Assembly: GCF_025165815.1 (NCBI RefSeq)
Contig: NZ_JAFFZE010000009.1
Location: 540,687 to 604,686, forward strand
Direction of reading: 5' to 3'
DNA: 64,000 nt
Source of the DNA: Actinophytocola gossypii
GTDB taxonomy: Bacteria > Actinomycetota > Actinomycetes > Mycobacteriales > Pseudonocardiaceae
Positions within the stretch are counted from its first letter, which is position 1. Every line of letters starts with the position of its first letter. The notes beneath the pieces were generated by a model, which did no database searches, was not told the origin of the DNA, and was given only the letters and a program-made list of their open reading frames with translations. Shown piece by piece: positions 42,226 through 50,794 of the stretch. Position numbers and translations under genes: made by a program.

Positions 42226-43854
42226 AATGCCCTGCGCGGTGTCGTCACCTTCCTGCGCCCATTCCCGAAGCTTGCCCAGTGACCGGTCCTGGTTGCCGTT
42301 GTTGTACTCCCGGATCGTCAGCAGATGTCCTGCCGCCCGAATTCCTTCGGCGTACTTCTGCTCGAGAATCCGATCGGCCTCGGGTGACCTCCCCGACCTG
42401 TCCAGCAGGTCCACGAGGTTCCGCAGTGCATCGATGCTTCCAGCTTGCACGCCGTCGCGCAGGACCCGTTCGACCTCGTGGTAGCGACCGGTCGAGCCCA
42501 GCAGTTTGACCAGCCGGAAGATCGCGAAATAGTTCCCCGCGGACACGCCGCGTCGCAGTGTTCGTTCGGCGTCTTCGTCGTTCCCGGCTTTGAGTTGGAG
42601 CCGAGCAAGGTGCTCGACGAACTGGACGTATCCGCAATTGACGGCCTCTCGGAGGACCACCTCGGCCGCGTGCAGTTCGTCGATCTCCTCTAATGCGTCG
42701 GCGATCTTCACGGCCTCGGTCGGGTCGTTCGACCGTAGCCGTTCGTGTAGTTCGAGCACGGTTACCTGCACCCGATCCGGATTGGACTTGATAGCGGACA
42801 GGGCGTGGCTGCGTCCGAGATCTCCACCCTCCTGCGTCGCGCGCTCGAGGTCCTCCAGTACCGATGCGAAGTGCTGTCCGTCGACCGACCATGCCATCTC
42901 GGGCATCTCGGTGTACTGCGGCTCGCCGTCGACGACCGTGATGTAGAGAGTTTTCTCGTCGTTCCAGATTCGCTCGAACTCCTTGTCGGCGATCCGGCCG
43001 AGGCTTCGCATCAGCGCGGGATCGCCGTCACCGACGACTCGGAGCACTGGTGCGTCCATCGCGTTGATTCCAGGCCAGAGTGAACCGATCACTCTGGTGT
43101 CGTCCCGGGCGAACATGCACATCGACGGGCGCGCGTCGAATGCCTTCACCTGCAGTTGGCTCTTCACATCCGGATGATGTCGGAACAGGCGGTTGAATTC
43201 GCAGATCTCGGTCGCGATCTGTCGCGACGCGGCATGCTCCGCTACCGGGTCCAATTCCTGTCCGCGGAGTCGCGCGAACTCCGAGTTGTGTCGAAGGATC
43301 AGGATGCGGACATCGCACCCGCTGCGCGCCTTCTCCACCAGAATCTCGCCCAACGAGATCAGGCAGCCGGTCCAACTCGCGGTGATTCGGATGGAGTCCT
43401 TGGCGCCACGCATCTCCTCGGAAAGGTCGATCTCGCTGAGCGTGGGATGGGAGCCCACGATTCCCATGCGCGCGAAATCTCGAAGGTACCCGTTCGCCGT
43501 GGCGGCGGCGTTGAGCAACTTCTCGTCCAGTGCGCCGTCCTTCAGGAACCGGGTCAGCTCGGAGACCTCTGTTCGCTGGCGTTCGATCTCCGCGCGCAGC
43601 GCTCCTTTGCTCTCGAGTAGGTGTGCCAGTCGGGTGATCGACTCGTCCATGCGTTCCAGCTTGGTGATCCGTACGATCAGAAAAGACATGGAAAGTAGCG
43701 CCAAGATCCCGCACGTGGCCTGGACGAGACTTTCATTGCTGAGATCAGTGACACCGGCGACGACGAATACAATTATCGCTCCGACAACCGCAACACTGTC
43801 TGGAAGATGGACCAACGCTCGCTTGGCGAATATCGCTCCTCTGGTTGACGTCAT
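42202..43854 (-). CDS. Membrane-anchored PLD-like (DUF5919-like)/TPR protein, function unknown
   Basis: 550 residues. Two N-terminal TM helices (VAVVGAIIVFVVAGVTDL and ATCGILALLSMSFLIVRI, about 17-63) precede a coiled coil (LERMDESITRLAHLLES...EIERQRTEVSELTRFL, about 66-103). An alpha/beta domain with DSIRITASWTGCLISLGEIL and GCDVRILILRHNSEFARLRG (about 155-200) resembles phospholipase-D-fold domains such as DUF5919 but lacks an HKD motif. From about 330 to 545 there are TPR-like repeats (VVLREAVNCGYVQFVEHLAR, TLRRGVSAGNYFAIFRLVKL, VLRDGVQAGSIDALRNLVDL). ATG 43854 has GGAGG upstream. Codons are clearly more AT-rich than in its neighbours, suggesting recent acquisition. It could be a signalling or defence protein; this is speculation. 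Confidence 0.85.
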   Translation of the reverse strand: MTSTRGAIFAKRALVHLPDSVAVVGAIIVFVVAGVTDLSNESLVQATCGILALLSMSFLIVRITKLERMDESITRLAHLLESKGALRAEIERQRTEVSELTRFLKDGALDEKLLNAAATANGYLRDFARMGIVGSHPTLSEIDLSEEMRGAKDSIRITASWTGCLISLGEILVEKARSGCDVRILILRHNSEFARLRGQELDPVAEHAASRQIATEICEFNRLFRHHPDVKSQLQVKAFDARPSMCMFARDDTRVIGSLWPGINAMDAPVLRVVGDGDPALMRSLGRIADKEFERIWNDEKTLYITVVDGEPQYTEMPEMAWSVDGQHFASVLEDLERATQEGGDLGRSHALSAIKSNPDRVQVTVLELHERLRSNDPTEAVKIADALEEIDELHAAEVVLREAVNCGYVQFVEHLARLQLKAGNDEDAERTLRRGVSAGNYFAIFRLVKLLGSTGRYHEVERVLRDGVQAGSIDALRNLVDLLDRSGRSPEADRILEQKYAEGIRAAGHLLTIREYNNGNQDRSLGKLREWAQEGDDTAQGILQKLEVP

Positions 43855-43973
43855 CCCCCAGCCTCCTTCGCCTGGATGAACGCCTGATCCCAATCAGTCG
43901 GGTGGCCATCCACCCTAGCAAAAAGTGGCTCTGGCGGCGGGAACCCTGTCATGCATGCGGTAGAAATGTGTGC

Positions 43974-44435
43974 GTGACAGTAGAACCAGACGAGCAGGTC
44001 GACGCGGTGGCGGACGCGGTGCTCGCCGCGTCGCGGTTGCTGGTGGCGGTGTCGGCCCGGTCGATCGCGGCCGTCGACGAGTCGATCTCGTTGGCGCAGT
44101 TTCGTCTGCTGGTGGTGCTGTCGAACGGGCACCAGAAGGTGACCGCGCTGGCCGAGGCGCTGGACGTCAACCCGTCCTCGGCCACCCGTGCGGTCGACCG
44201 GCTGGTCGAGTCGGGTCTCGTCGACCGTCAGCAGAATCCCCGCTCCCGGCGCGAGACGCAGGTCAGCCTCACCTCGGCCGGGCGACGTCTGGTCAGCGAC
44301 GTCACCCGTCGGCGACGCGCGGAGATCGCCGAGATCGTCGCGCGGATGCCGGCCGGCCATCAGCGCGGGTTGGTGCGGGCACTGCGCGCGTTCAGCGAGG
44401 CCGGGGGAGAGGTCAGCCAGGACGGGCCGGTGTGA
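43974..44435 (+). CDS. MarR-family regulator
   Basis: 153-residue winged-helix regulator: SLAQFRLLVVLSNGHQKVTALAEALDVNPSSATRAVDRLVESGLVDRQ (cited in parts; residues about 36-84) with the beta-wing NPRSRRETQVSLTSAGRRLV. It probably senses phenolic or oxidative signals. GTG 43974 (or 43968) is the start; TAGAAA at 43961-43966 may be a -10 for leaderless expression. It overlaps the convergent nitroreductase gene by 23 bp. Confidence 0.92.
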   Translation: MTVEPDEQVDAVADAVLAASRLLVAVSARSIAAVDESISLAQFRLLVVLSNGHQKVTALAEALDVNPSSATRAVDRLVESGLVDRQQNPRSRRETQVSLTSAGRRLVSDVTRRRRAEIAEIVARMPAGHQRGLVRALRAFSEAGGEVSQDGPV

Positions 44436-44895
44436 ACGCGATCGCGCGCGTCGCCTCGGCGACCTCCGGCCAGCTCGGGTCCCGCGGGTCCTCGGGGAAA
44501 CCGATCATCGGGGCGAGGCGCTTCCAGGCGTGCGGGTGCTTGCGCTGGTAGGCCATCAGCACCTCGTGCGTCTCCGGGCCGTCGAGGAACCGGTGATCGG
44601 GCCGCAGCCACTGGTTGGCGCCGATCCGCACCTCGATGGCGGGGTTCGCCCGCAGGTTGCGGTACCAGTCGGGATTCTTGCCCCACGCCGCGATCACCAC
44701 GACCTCGGGCACCGTGCGGTCGTAGCGCACGGTCTCCACCACGACCTCGCGCCGCGCGCCGGTCTTCCGGCCCCGGTGGGCGATGTAGAGCAGCCGGTGG
44801 CCGGTCAGCCAGCCCAGCTTGGCGCGGTAGAGCCAGATCGGTGCTCGCAGGGCGAGCCTGAGCAACCCGGTCGGCTTGCGGTCGACGGCCGCCAC
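44413..44895 (-). CDS. Deazaflavin (F420)-dependent nitroreductase family protein
   Basis: 160-residue split-barrel protein of the DUF385/Ddn family. RLLYIAHRGRKTGARREVVVE and VVVIAAWGKNPDWYRNLRAN are the diagnostic segments, with the latter contacting F420. It probably reduces quinones or nitro compounds using F420H2. GTG 44895 is chosen because GAGGAGG is 7 nt upstream. The S9 peptidase gene precedes it by 59 bp on the same strand; a perfect TGCAC-A-GTGCA palindrome sits between. Confidence 0.9.
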   Translation of the reverse strand: MAAVDRKPTGLLRLALRAPIWLYRAKLGWLTGHRLLYIAHRGRKTGARREVVVETVRYDRTVPEVVVIAAWGKNPDWYRNLRANPAIEVRIGANQWLRPDHRFLDGPETHEVLMAYQRKHPHAWKRLAPMIGFPEDPRDPSWPEVAEATRAIAFTPARPG

Positions 44896-44932
44896 GGAGT
44901 CCCTCCTCACGAAGTGTGCGCAGAGCAACTTT

Positions 44933-44943
44933 TGCACAGTGCA
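44933..44943. promoter_or_regulatory. Operator candidate upstream of the nitroreductase gene
   Basis: TGCAC-A-GTGCA is a perfect 11-bp palindrome about 40 bp upstream of the nitroreductase start, in the gap after the S9 peptidase gene. The regulator is unknown; the convergent MarR is one candidate. Confidence 0.35.
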
Positions 44944-44954
44944 CAGATCGCCCG

Positions 44955-46859
44955 TCAGGAGCCCCGCAGCCAGCGGTCGAACCACGCACGGGTGCGCCGC
45001 AGGAAGTCGACTTGGTGGTTGCGTTCCTGGATCGCGTGTCCCTCTCGCGGATAGACGACGAACTCGTGCTCGACGCCGAAACGGCGCAGCGCCCGGTGGA
45101 AGTACACGGCCTGGCCGAGGGGCACGTTGGTGTCCTCGGCGCCGTGCAGGATGAGCACCGGGGTGCGTACGTGACGGGCGAAGGAGATCGGGCTGACCGC
45201 GTCGTGCGGGTGTGGGCCGATGCCGTCCCATCCCGTGCTGCCGCCGAGCGCGGCTTCGAACTGGCCGTTCTCCCCGGTCGCGGCGAGCATGCCCCAGTCG
45301 ACGACACCGGCGCCGACCAACGCGGCGCGGAACCGATCGGTCTGGCCGACGGCCCAGGCGGCCAGGAACCCACCGTGGCTCCCGCCGGCGATGCCCAGCC
45401 GGTCGGGGTCCGCGATGCCCTCGGCGACGAGCAGGTCGATGCCGGTCAGGATGTCGGTCCATTCCTCCTGTCCGACCCGGCCGGCCACGCTGAGGGCGAA
45501 CTGGTGGCCGTGGCCCTGGCCCCCGCGCGGGTTGGGCAGGAACACCGCGTAGCCGGCGGCGGCCAGCCACTGCGCGCTGGGGTGCCAGAACAGCTGGAAA
45601 TCGTCGGCGTAGCGGTCGTACGGTCCGCCGTGAGCGATCGTGACCAGCGGAAACGGGCCGTCCGGCGCAGACTTTCCTACCGGCAGGACGAGTAGGCCGT
45701 CCAGGTCGAGGTCGTCGGCGGCGCGGTAGGCCAGCGGTTGTTGGATCCCGAGAGCGATGCCGTCCAGCTCCGGGCGAGTGTCGGTGATCCTGCGCAGCGG
45801 CCCGGTCGGTGGCCCGACGTGCACGTTCGCGTGCTGGTACCGGGTGCCGGTCAGCACCGCGATCCTCTCGCCGGTGGGGGTGGTGGTGAGGTCGTCGAGG
45901 CGCCCGGGGTGCTGCGACAAGGTCGTGGGGCCGGCGGGGTCGAGCCGGGCCAGGGTCGTGTTCAGGCCGTCGGCGAACACGACCAGTGGGGCGGTGTCGG
46001 TCTGGTGCAGTTCGGTGGGGCACATCGGGAGGCCGGACGTCCGGTTGCGCAGGACGCCACTGTCCACGGCCAGGTCGAACACGGCGGTACCGGCCTGCAG
46101 AAGCGGTGGCGTGAGCGCGACGTAGCCGAGGTGCCAGCCGTCGTCGTCCGGCCACCAGGCGAGCGAGTGTGCGTCCGCCCCGACCGCACCGAGATCCACC
46201 GTGGCCCCGGTCGTGGGATCGAGCAGGTGCAGTTCGCCGGTGCGGGGGCCGTAGTCGTTGTCGCTGCTGGCCTGGCTGAGTACGGCGAGCGGACCGCCGT
46301 CGGGGCGCTGCCGCAGTTCCACGACGTGCCGGTCGCCGAACACGTCCGGGGTGGTGACCTGGCCGGTACGCAGGTCGAGCAGACGCACCCGGGCACGCGG
46401 TTCGCGCTCGCCGACGACAATGGCGTCGTCGCGGTCCTGCGCGCGGCGCGTGTCCTGTTCGGTGGGTTCGTCCTCGGCGAGCAGCGCGACCAGGTCGGGG
46501 TCGGCGAGCGGCACGTGGTCGACGATCCCGGCGCGCCAGGTGGTCACCGCGGTCGCCGTGCCGTCGTCGACGGTGAGCCGGTGCACCTGCGCGGTGCCGC
46601 GGTCGGCGCGGTCGGACAGGAAGTACAGAATGCCCGAGTCCGCGGACCAGCGTGGCCGGGACTCCGTCGCGACGTCGGCGGTCGCCCGGCGCGACGCGGC
46701 GGCGCCGTCGGTGTCGACGAGCCAGAGTTCGGTGTCGAGGTGGTCGCCGGTCCGGCTGACGGGAGCGAGGACGTAGCAGAGCAGCCGCCCGTTCGGGGCA
46801 AGAGCCGGGGTCCGCGGTTGGCGACCATCGACCACGAGTTCGGCGGTCAGACCTGTCAT
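44955..46859 (-). CDS. S9-family (prolyl oligopeptidase/acylaminoacyl-type) serine peptidase
   Basis: 634 residues: a seven-bladed beta-propeller (about residues 1-370; repeated WSADSGILYFLSDRAD-like blades) and an alpha/beta-hydrolase domain. The Ser is in GIAGGSHGGFLAAWAVG, the Asp in LILHGAEDTNVPLGQAVYF and the His in YPREGHAIQERNHQVDFL. No signal peptide is visible, so it is probably cytoplasmic. ATG 46859 is the first Met consistent with the propeller. It is on the same strand as, and may be co-expressed with, the nitroreductase gene. Confidence 0.93.
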   Translation of the reverse strand: MTGLTAELVVDGRQPRTPALAPNGRLLCYVLAPVSRTGDHLDTELWLVDTDGAAASRRATADVATESRPRWSADSGILYFLSDRADRGTAQVHRLTVDDGTATAVTTWRAGIVDHVPLADPDLVALLAEDEPTEQDTRRAQDRDDAIVVGEREPRARVRLLDLRTGQVTTPDVFGDRHVVELRQRPDGGPLAVLSQASSDNDYGPRTGELHLLDPTTGATVDLGAVGADAHSLAWWPDDDGWHLGYVALTPPLLQAGTAVFDLAVDSGVLRNRTSGLPMCPTELHQTDTAPLVVFADGLNTTLARLDPAGPTTLSQHPGRLDDLTTTPTGERIAVLTGTRYQHANVHVGPPTGPLRRITDTRPELDGIALGIQQPLAYRAADDLDLDGLLVLPVGKSAPDGPFPLVTIAHGGPYDRYADDFQLFWHPSAQWLAAAGYAVFLPNPRGGQGHGHQFALSVAGRVGQEEWTDILTGIDLLVAEGIADPDRLGIAGGSHGGFLAAWAVGQTDRFRAALVGAGVVDWGMLAATGENGQFEAALGGSTGWDGIGPHPHDAVSPISFARHVRTPVLILHGAEDTNVPLGQAVYFHRALRRFGVEHEFVVYPREGHAIQERNHQVDFLRRTRAWFDRWLRGS

Positions 46860-46878
46860 CCGATCAGTCTGCGCCCTC

Positions 46879-48324
46879 CTACCGCGTTTGGTGGCCCGTT
46901 CCGGCCAGCACGGCCGGCTCGGGGTCGGCCGGCCGGGTGGGTCGTCGCGACGGGAGCAGGCCCGCCACGGCGGCGGCCACCAGCGCGGCGCCCGCACCGA
47001 TCACCATGATCAGCCGGAACCCGTGCTCGGCCGGCAGGTCCACGCCGCCGAACGACGTGGTGACCCCGGCCAGCAGGGCGCCGGCCACCGCGCTGGACAC
47101 CGACGTGCCGATCGACCGCATCAGCGTGTTGAGGCTGTTGGCCGCCGCGGTCTCCGACACCGGCACCGCGGCCATCACCAGCGCCGGCATGGCGCCGTAG
47201 GCGAACCCGATGCCGCCGCCGATCACCATCGACACCACCACCAGGTGCCAGATCTCCGACATCAGCACCAGGTTGAGCGCGTAGCCGGCGGCGACCACCA
47301 GCATCCCCAGGATCAGCGTCGTCTTCGGTCCGCGCGCCGCGGACACCCGCGCGGACAGCGGCGCCACCGCGATCATCACCAGCCCCGACGGCGCCAGCAC
47401 CAGACCGACCGCCACCATGCCCTGCCCGAGCCCGTAGCCGGTTCCGGTCGGCAGTTGCAGCAACTGCGGCAGGACCAGCGACATCGCGAACATCGAGAAG
47501 CCGAAGACCGCCGACGCGACGTTGGTCAACAGCACCTGGCGACGCACCGACGTCCGCAGATCCACCAGCGGCCGCGGCGCGCGCAGCTCCCACCAGCCCC
47601 ACACCGCCAGCACCACCGCGGCCGCGGCGAACAGCCCGGTGGTCGTGCCGCTCGTCCAGCCCCAGTCCGAGCCCTTGGAGATCGCGAGCAGCAGGCAGAC
47701 CAACGCGGCGGACAACCCGATCGACCCCGGCAGGTCGAACCGGCCGCCGGAGCGGACCGGCGACTCCGGCACCACGGTGTACACGAGGACCGCGCACACC
47801 GCGCCGAACGCACCCGCCGTCCAGAACAGCACGTGCCAGTCGACCGTCTCGGCCAACAGCGCCGCCAGGGGCAGGCCGAGCGCGCCGCCGACACCCAACG
47901 ACGCGCTCATCAGCGCGGTCGCCGAGCCGAGGCGCTCGGCCGGCAGCTCGTCGCGCATGATGCTGATGCCGAGCGGGATGACCCCGGACGCGAGACCCTG
48001 CATGGCCCTGGCCACCACCATCGGCCCGAGGCTGTCGCTGAGCGCGGCCAGCACCGATCCGGCGACCAGCAGCCCGAGGCTGATCAGCAGCATCCGCCGC
48101 TTGCCGTACATGTCGCCGAGCCGCCCCATCGTCGGGGTGGCCACGGCGGCGGCGAGCAGGGTCGCGGTGACCGCCCAGGCGGCGTCGGCCGCGGACGCGT
48201 CCAGCAGCCGGGGGAGCTGGGGGATGAGCGGAATGATGATCGTCTGCATGAGCGAGACGACGATGCCGCCGGAGGCCAGCACGGCCACGACCGTGTTCGG
48301 GCTGGGACGGGTCTGCGGAGCCAA
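46879..48324 (-). CDS. DHA2-type MFS transporter
   Basis: 481-residue, 14-TM drug:proton antiporter. MGRLGDMYGKRRMLLISLGL is motif A, and SASLGVGGALGLPLAALLAE is motif C of antiporters. The start must be TTG 48324, with GGAAGG 9 nt upstream; no ATG or GTG is available near the N terminus. It is divergent from the P450/TetR operon across a 111-bp region with a perfect 12-bp palindrome, so the TetR encoded after the P450 probably controls it. Confidence 0.9.
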   Translation of the reverse strand: MAPQTRPSPNTVVAVLASGGIVVSLMQTIIIPLIPQLPRLLDASAADAAWAVTATLLAAAVATPTMGRLGDMYGKRRMLLISLGLLVAGSVLAALSDSLGPMVVARAMQGLASGVIPLGISIMRDELPAERLGSATALMSASLGVGGALGLPLAALLAETVDWHVLFWTAGAFGAVCAVLVYTVVPESPVRSGGRFDLPGSIGLSAALVCLLLAISKGSDWGWTSGTTTGLFAAAAVVLAVWGWWELRAPRPLVDLRTSVRRQVLLTNVASAVFGFSMFAMSLVLPQLLQLPTGTGYGLGQGMVAVGLVLAPSGLVMIAVAPLSARVSAARGPKTTLILGMLVVAAGYALNLVLMSEIWHLVVVSMVIGGGIGFAYGAMPALVMAAVPVSETAAANSLNTLMRSIGTSVSSAVAGALLAGVTTSFGGVDLPAEHGFRLIMVIGAGAALVAAAVAGLLPSRRPTRPADPEPAVLAGTGHQTR

Positions 48325-48362
48325 GGCGGCGCCCTTCCGGGTGAATCGAAAGCAGCGAGTTA

Positions 48363-48374
48363 AAGCACGTGCTT
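48363..48374. promoter_or_regulatory. Operator candidate between MFS and P450 genes
   Basis: AAGCACGTGCTT is a perfect 12-bp palindrome, 38 bp upstream of the MFS start and about 60 bp upstream of the P450 start. It is the probable site for the TetR protein encoded downstream of the P450. Confidence 0.55.
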
Positions 48375-48435
48375 GACTCAGTGTACGGGTGTGGGTTGAC
48401 TGGGTTCGTCGAGTACGAGTCGAGGAGGACACGTC

Positions 48436-49620
48436 GTGGCGAACGAGCGGCACTACCCGATGACCGGTCCGACCGCGCTGGAGCCGCCGACCGAGTGGGC
48501 GGAGCTGCGGCAGGGTTGCCCGGTCGCCCCGATCACGCTGCCCAGTGGCGACCGCGCCCTCCTGCTGACCCGCTACGCCGACGTCAAGCAGGTGCTCGCC
48601 GACCCGAGGTTCACCCGCCGGCTGAACGCGCCCGACGCGGCCCGGCTCAGCACCGGCGAGTCGGGCGGGGTGTTCAACAACGACATGGCCGAGTCCATCC
48701 CCGACTCCGGCGAGGGTCACCTGCGATGGCGGCAACTCGTCGGAAAGTGGTTCACCGCCAAGCGGATGACCGCGCTGCGCCCCGAGATCGAGTCGATGGC
48801 CGAGAGGCTGATCGACGACATGGTCGCCGCGGGCGCGCCAGCGGACCTGCGGGCGGCGCTCGGGTTCCCGCTGCCGGTGTGGGTCATCTGCGAGCTGCTC
48901 GGCGTGCCGGGCTCCGACCGCGAGGCCTTCTCGCACTGGTCGGACACCATGCTCAACCTGACCCGGTACACCGACGAGGAGATCGCTTCGGCCCAGGGGG
49001 AGTTCGTCGCGTACCTGCGCGAGCACGTCGCCGCCAAGCGCGCCGACCCCCGGGACGACCTGCTCAGCACGCTCGCCGCCGACCTGCCGGACGACGCGCT
49101 CGTCGCCACCGGTCGGGGCCTGCTCGTCGCCGGGCACGAGACCACCGCGAACATGATCGGCAAGATGGTCGGCATGCTGCTCGCCGACCGCCGGCACTGG
49201 GAGCGGCTGCTGGCCGACCCGTCGCTGATCCGCACCGCCGTCGACGAGGTACTGCGCTTCGACGCCAACCCCGGCGTCGGCCTGCCGCGCTACATCACCG
49301 AGGACGCCGAGGTCTCCGGCGAGCGGATCCCGGCCGGCTCGACCGTCATGTGCAACATGGCCGCCGCCAACCGCGACGAGACGTTCTTCGCCGACGCGGA
49401 CGAACTCGACCTCGGCCGGCGACCCAACCCGCACCTGACGTTCGGCTCCGGCACGCACTCCTGCATCGGCCAGGCACTCGCCCGGACCGAGTTGCAGGCG
49501 GTGCTCGCGGTGCTGCTGCGCCGGCTGCCCGCGCTGGAGCTCGCGGTGCCGGCGGCGGAGCTGAACCGGGTCGAGGGTCTGGTGGTCGGAGGGCTGCGCG
49601 AGCTGCCGGTACGGTGGTGA
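48436..49620 (+). CDS. Cytochrome P450
   Basis: 394-residue bacterial class I P450. The I-helix oxygen-binding motif is LLVAGHETTANMIGKMVG, the K-helix ExxR is in AVDEVLRFDANPG, and the heme loop FGSGTHSCIGQALARTEL contains the Cys ligand. GTG 48436 has GAGGAGG upstream. The stop overlaps the TetR start (GTGA). Substrate unknown; with the adjacent pump and regulator it may tailor a secondary metabolite or detoxify a compound. No ferredoxin gene is adjacent. Confidence 0.95.
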   Translation: MANERHYPMTGPTALEPPTEWAELRQGCPVAPITLPSGDRALLLTRYADVKQVLADPRFTRRLNAPDAARLSTGESGGVFNNDMAESIPDSGEGHLRWRQLVGKWFTAKRMTALRPEIESMAERLIDDMVAAGAPADLRAALGFPLPVWVICELLGVPGSDREAFSHWSDTMLNLTRYTDEEIASAQGEFVAYLREHVAAKRADPRDDLLSTLAADLPDDALVATGRGLLVAGHETTANMIGKMVGMLLADRRHWERLLADPSLIRTAVDEVLRFDANPGVGLPRYITEDAEVSGERIPAGSTVMCNMAAANRDETFFADADELDLGRRPNPHLTFGSGTHSCIGQALARTELQAVLAVLLRRLPALELAVPAAELNRVEGLVVGGLRELPVRW

Positions 49621-50261
49621 CCGTGGTGACCGAGGTCGGCAGGCGTTCCCGGTCCGACCAGTCGGGCGGAACCAGGCAACTGATCCTGGCGACCGCCGAG
49701 CGCCTGTTCGCCGAGCAGGGGCTCTACGCCGTGTCGAACCGGCAGATCAGCGCGGCCGCCGGGCAGGGCAACAACGCCGCCGTCGGCTACCACTTCGGAA
49801 CGAAGGCCGATCTCGTGCGGGCGATCGTGCGCCAGCACACCGAGCGGATCGAGGAGCTGCGGGCCGAGCTGGTGGCGCGCGTGCGCGGGTCGACGAACGT
49901 GCGGGACTGGGTCGTCTGCCTGGTGTGTCCGGTGACCACGCACCTGGACCGGCTGGGCGACCCGACGTGGTACGCCCGCTTCGGTGCCCAGGTCGCGGCC
50001 GACCCCGCGTTCCGCGACATCATGGCCGAGGAGTCGCTGGCCACCCCCGCGCTGCGCGAGGTACTCGACGGCCTCGGCCGCTGTCTCGCCGACCTACCGA
50101 CCCACGCCCGCCACCAACGCGGCGAGATGATCCGCCTCCTCATGGTCCACGGCTGCGCCGAACGCGAACGCGCAACCTCGCCCAAGTCCACCTGGGACGA
50201 CACCGCCACCGGCATGGTCGACGCGATCACCGGCCTGCTCACCGCCCCGGTCACCGGGTAG
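49617..50261 (+). CDS. TetR-family regulator coupled to the P450
   Basis: 214 residues. The HTH is TRQLILATAERLFAEQGLYA...RQISAAAGQGNNAAVGYHFG (residues about 15-62) and the C-terminal domain is of the TetR_C type found in acyl- or steroid-sensing members. GTG 49617 overlaps the P450 stop (GTGA); GTG 49626 is an alternative. Probable target: the divergent MFS gene and its own operon through AAGCACGTGCTT. Confidence 0.9.
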   Translation: MTVVTEVGRRSRSDQSGGTRQLILATAERLFAEQGLYAVSNRQISAAAGQGNNAAVGYHFGTKADLVRAIVRQHTERIEELRAELVARVRGSTNVRDWVVCLVCPVTTHLDRLGDPTWYARFGAQVAADPAFRDIMAEESLATPALREVLDGLGRCLADLPTHARHQRGEMIRLLMVHGCAERERATSPKSTWDDTATGMVDAITGLLTAPVTG

Positions 50262-50521
50262 CGGCGCCGTTTCGGCTCCCGAATGACTGGGCGTCGCCTA
50301 CGGTGGCCCGCGCACGCGGCCGGGGTCGTGCACCGGATAGGCTCGATTTCGAGCCGGCCACTGGCATTTCTCTAGCGCGGTCGGCGTCAACTTGAGAGTC
50401 CTTCGAGGAATTCTCCATACGCGCAGCTCAGGGATTCATCGGAGCTTCCGCGGCGGATTCGCGCGAGTATGTTCGGCTCACCGTAGTGGACATTCTTTCT
50501 TCCGAATTCACGAGGTGGACC
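50262..50521. other. Intergenic region upstream of the ACP operon
   Basis: 260 bp without a recognisable gene. The right half (from about 50385) is noticeably AT-richer than surrounding coding DNA and should hold the promoter of the ACP-desaturase-ligase operon. No clear operator palindrome was found. Confidence 0.5.
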
Positions 50522-50767
50522 GTGATCACCATTGACGAGCTCGCCAGCCTGATCCGCCAGGAGATGCGGGGCAAGCTGCCCAAGGACACCCAGATCGACG
50601 AGAACACCCGGCTGGACTCGCTCGGCCTGTCCAGCCTGCAGGTCTCCGAGGTCGTGTTCACCCTCGAGGACGAGCACGGCGTCGAGTTCGACCCCGCGCG
50701 CGCCGCGAACGCACAGACCCTCGGTGACCTGCTCGCCCTCGGCAACTCCGTGCTGGAAACCCGCTGA
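50522..50767 (+). CDS. Stand-alone acyl carrier protein
   Basis: 81-residue ACP with the four-helix pattern and LDSLGLSSLQVSEVVFTLED. The phosphopantetheine Ser is most likely Ser38 in LGLSSLQ, where the usual Asp before Ser is replaced by Ser. GTG 50522 is chosen because GAGG is close upstream; an upstream GTG (50486) would add a non-ACP tail. It is first in a six-gene operon with a desaturase and an acyl-AMP ligase, so it probably carries a fatty acyl chain during modification. Confidence 0.9.
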   Translation: MITIDELASLIRQEMRGKLPKDTQIDENTRLDSLGLSSLQVSEVVFTLEDEHGVEFDPARAANAQTLGDLLALGNSVLETR

Positions 50768-50794
50768 GCGGCGCGGGAAAGGGGACGAAAGGCC

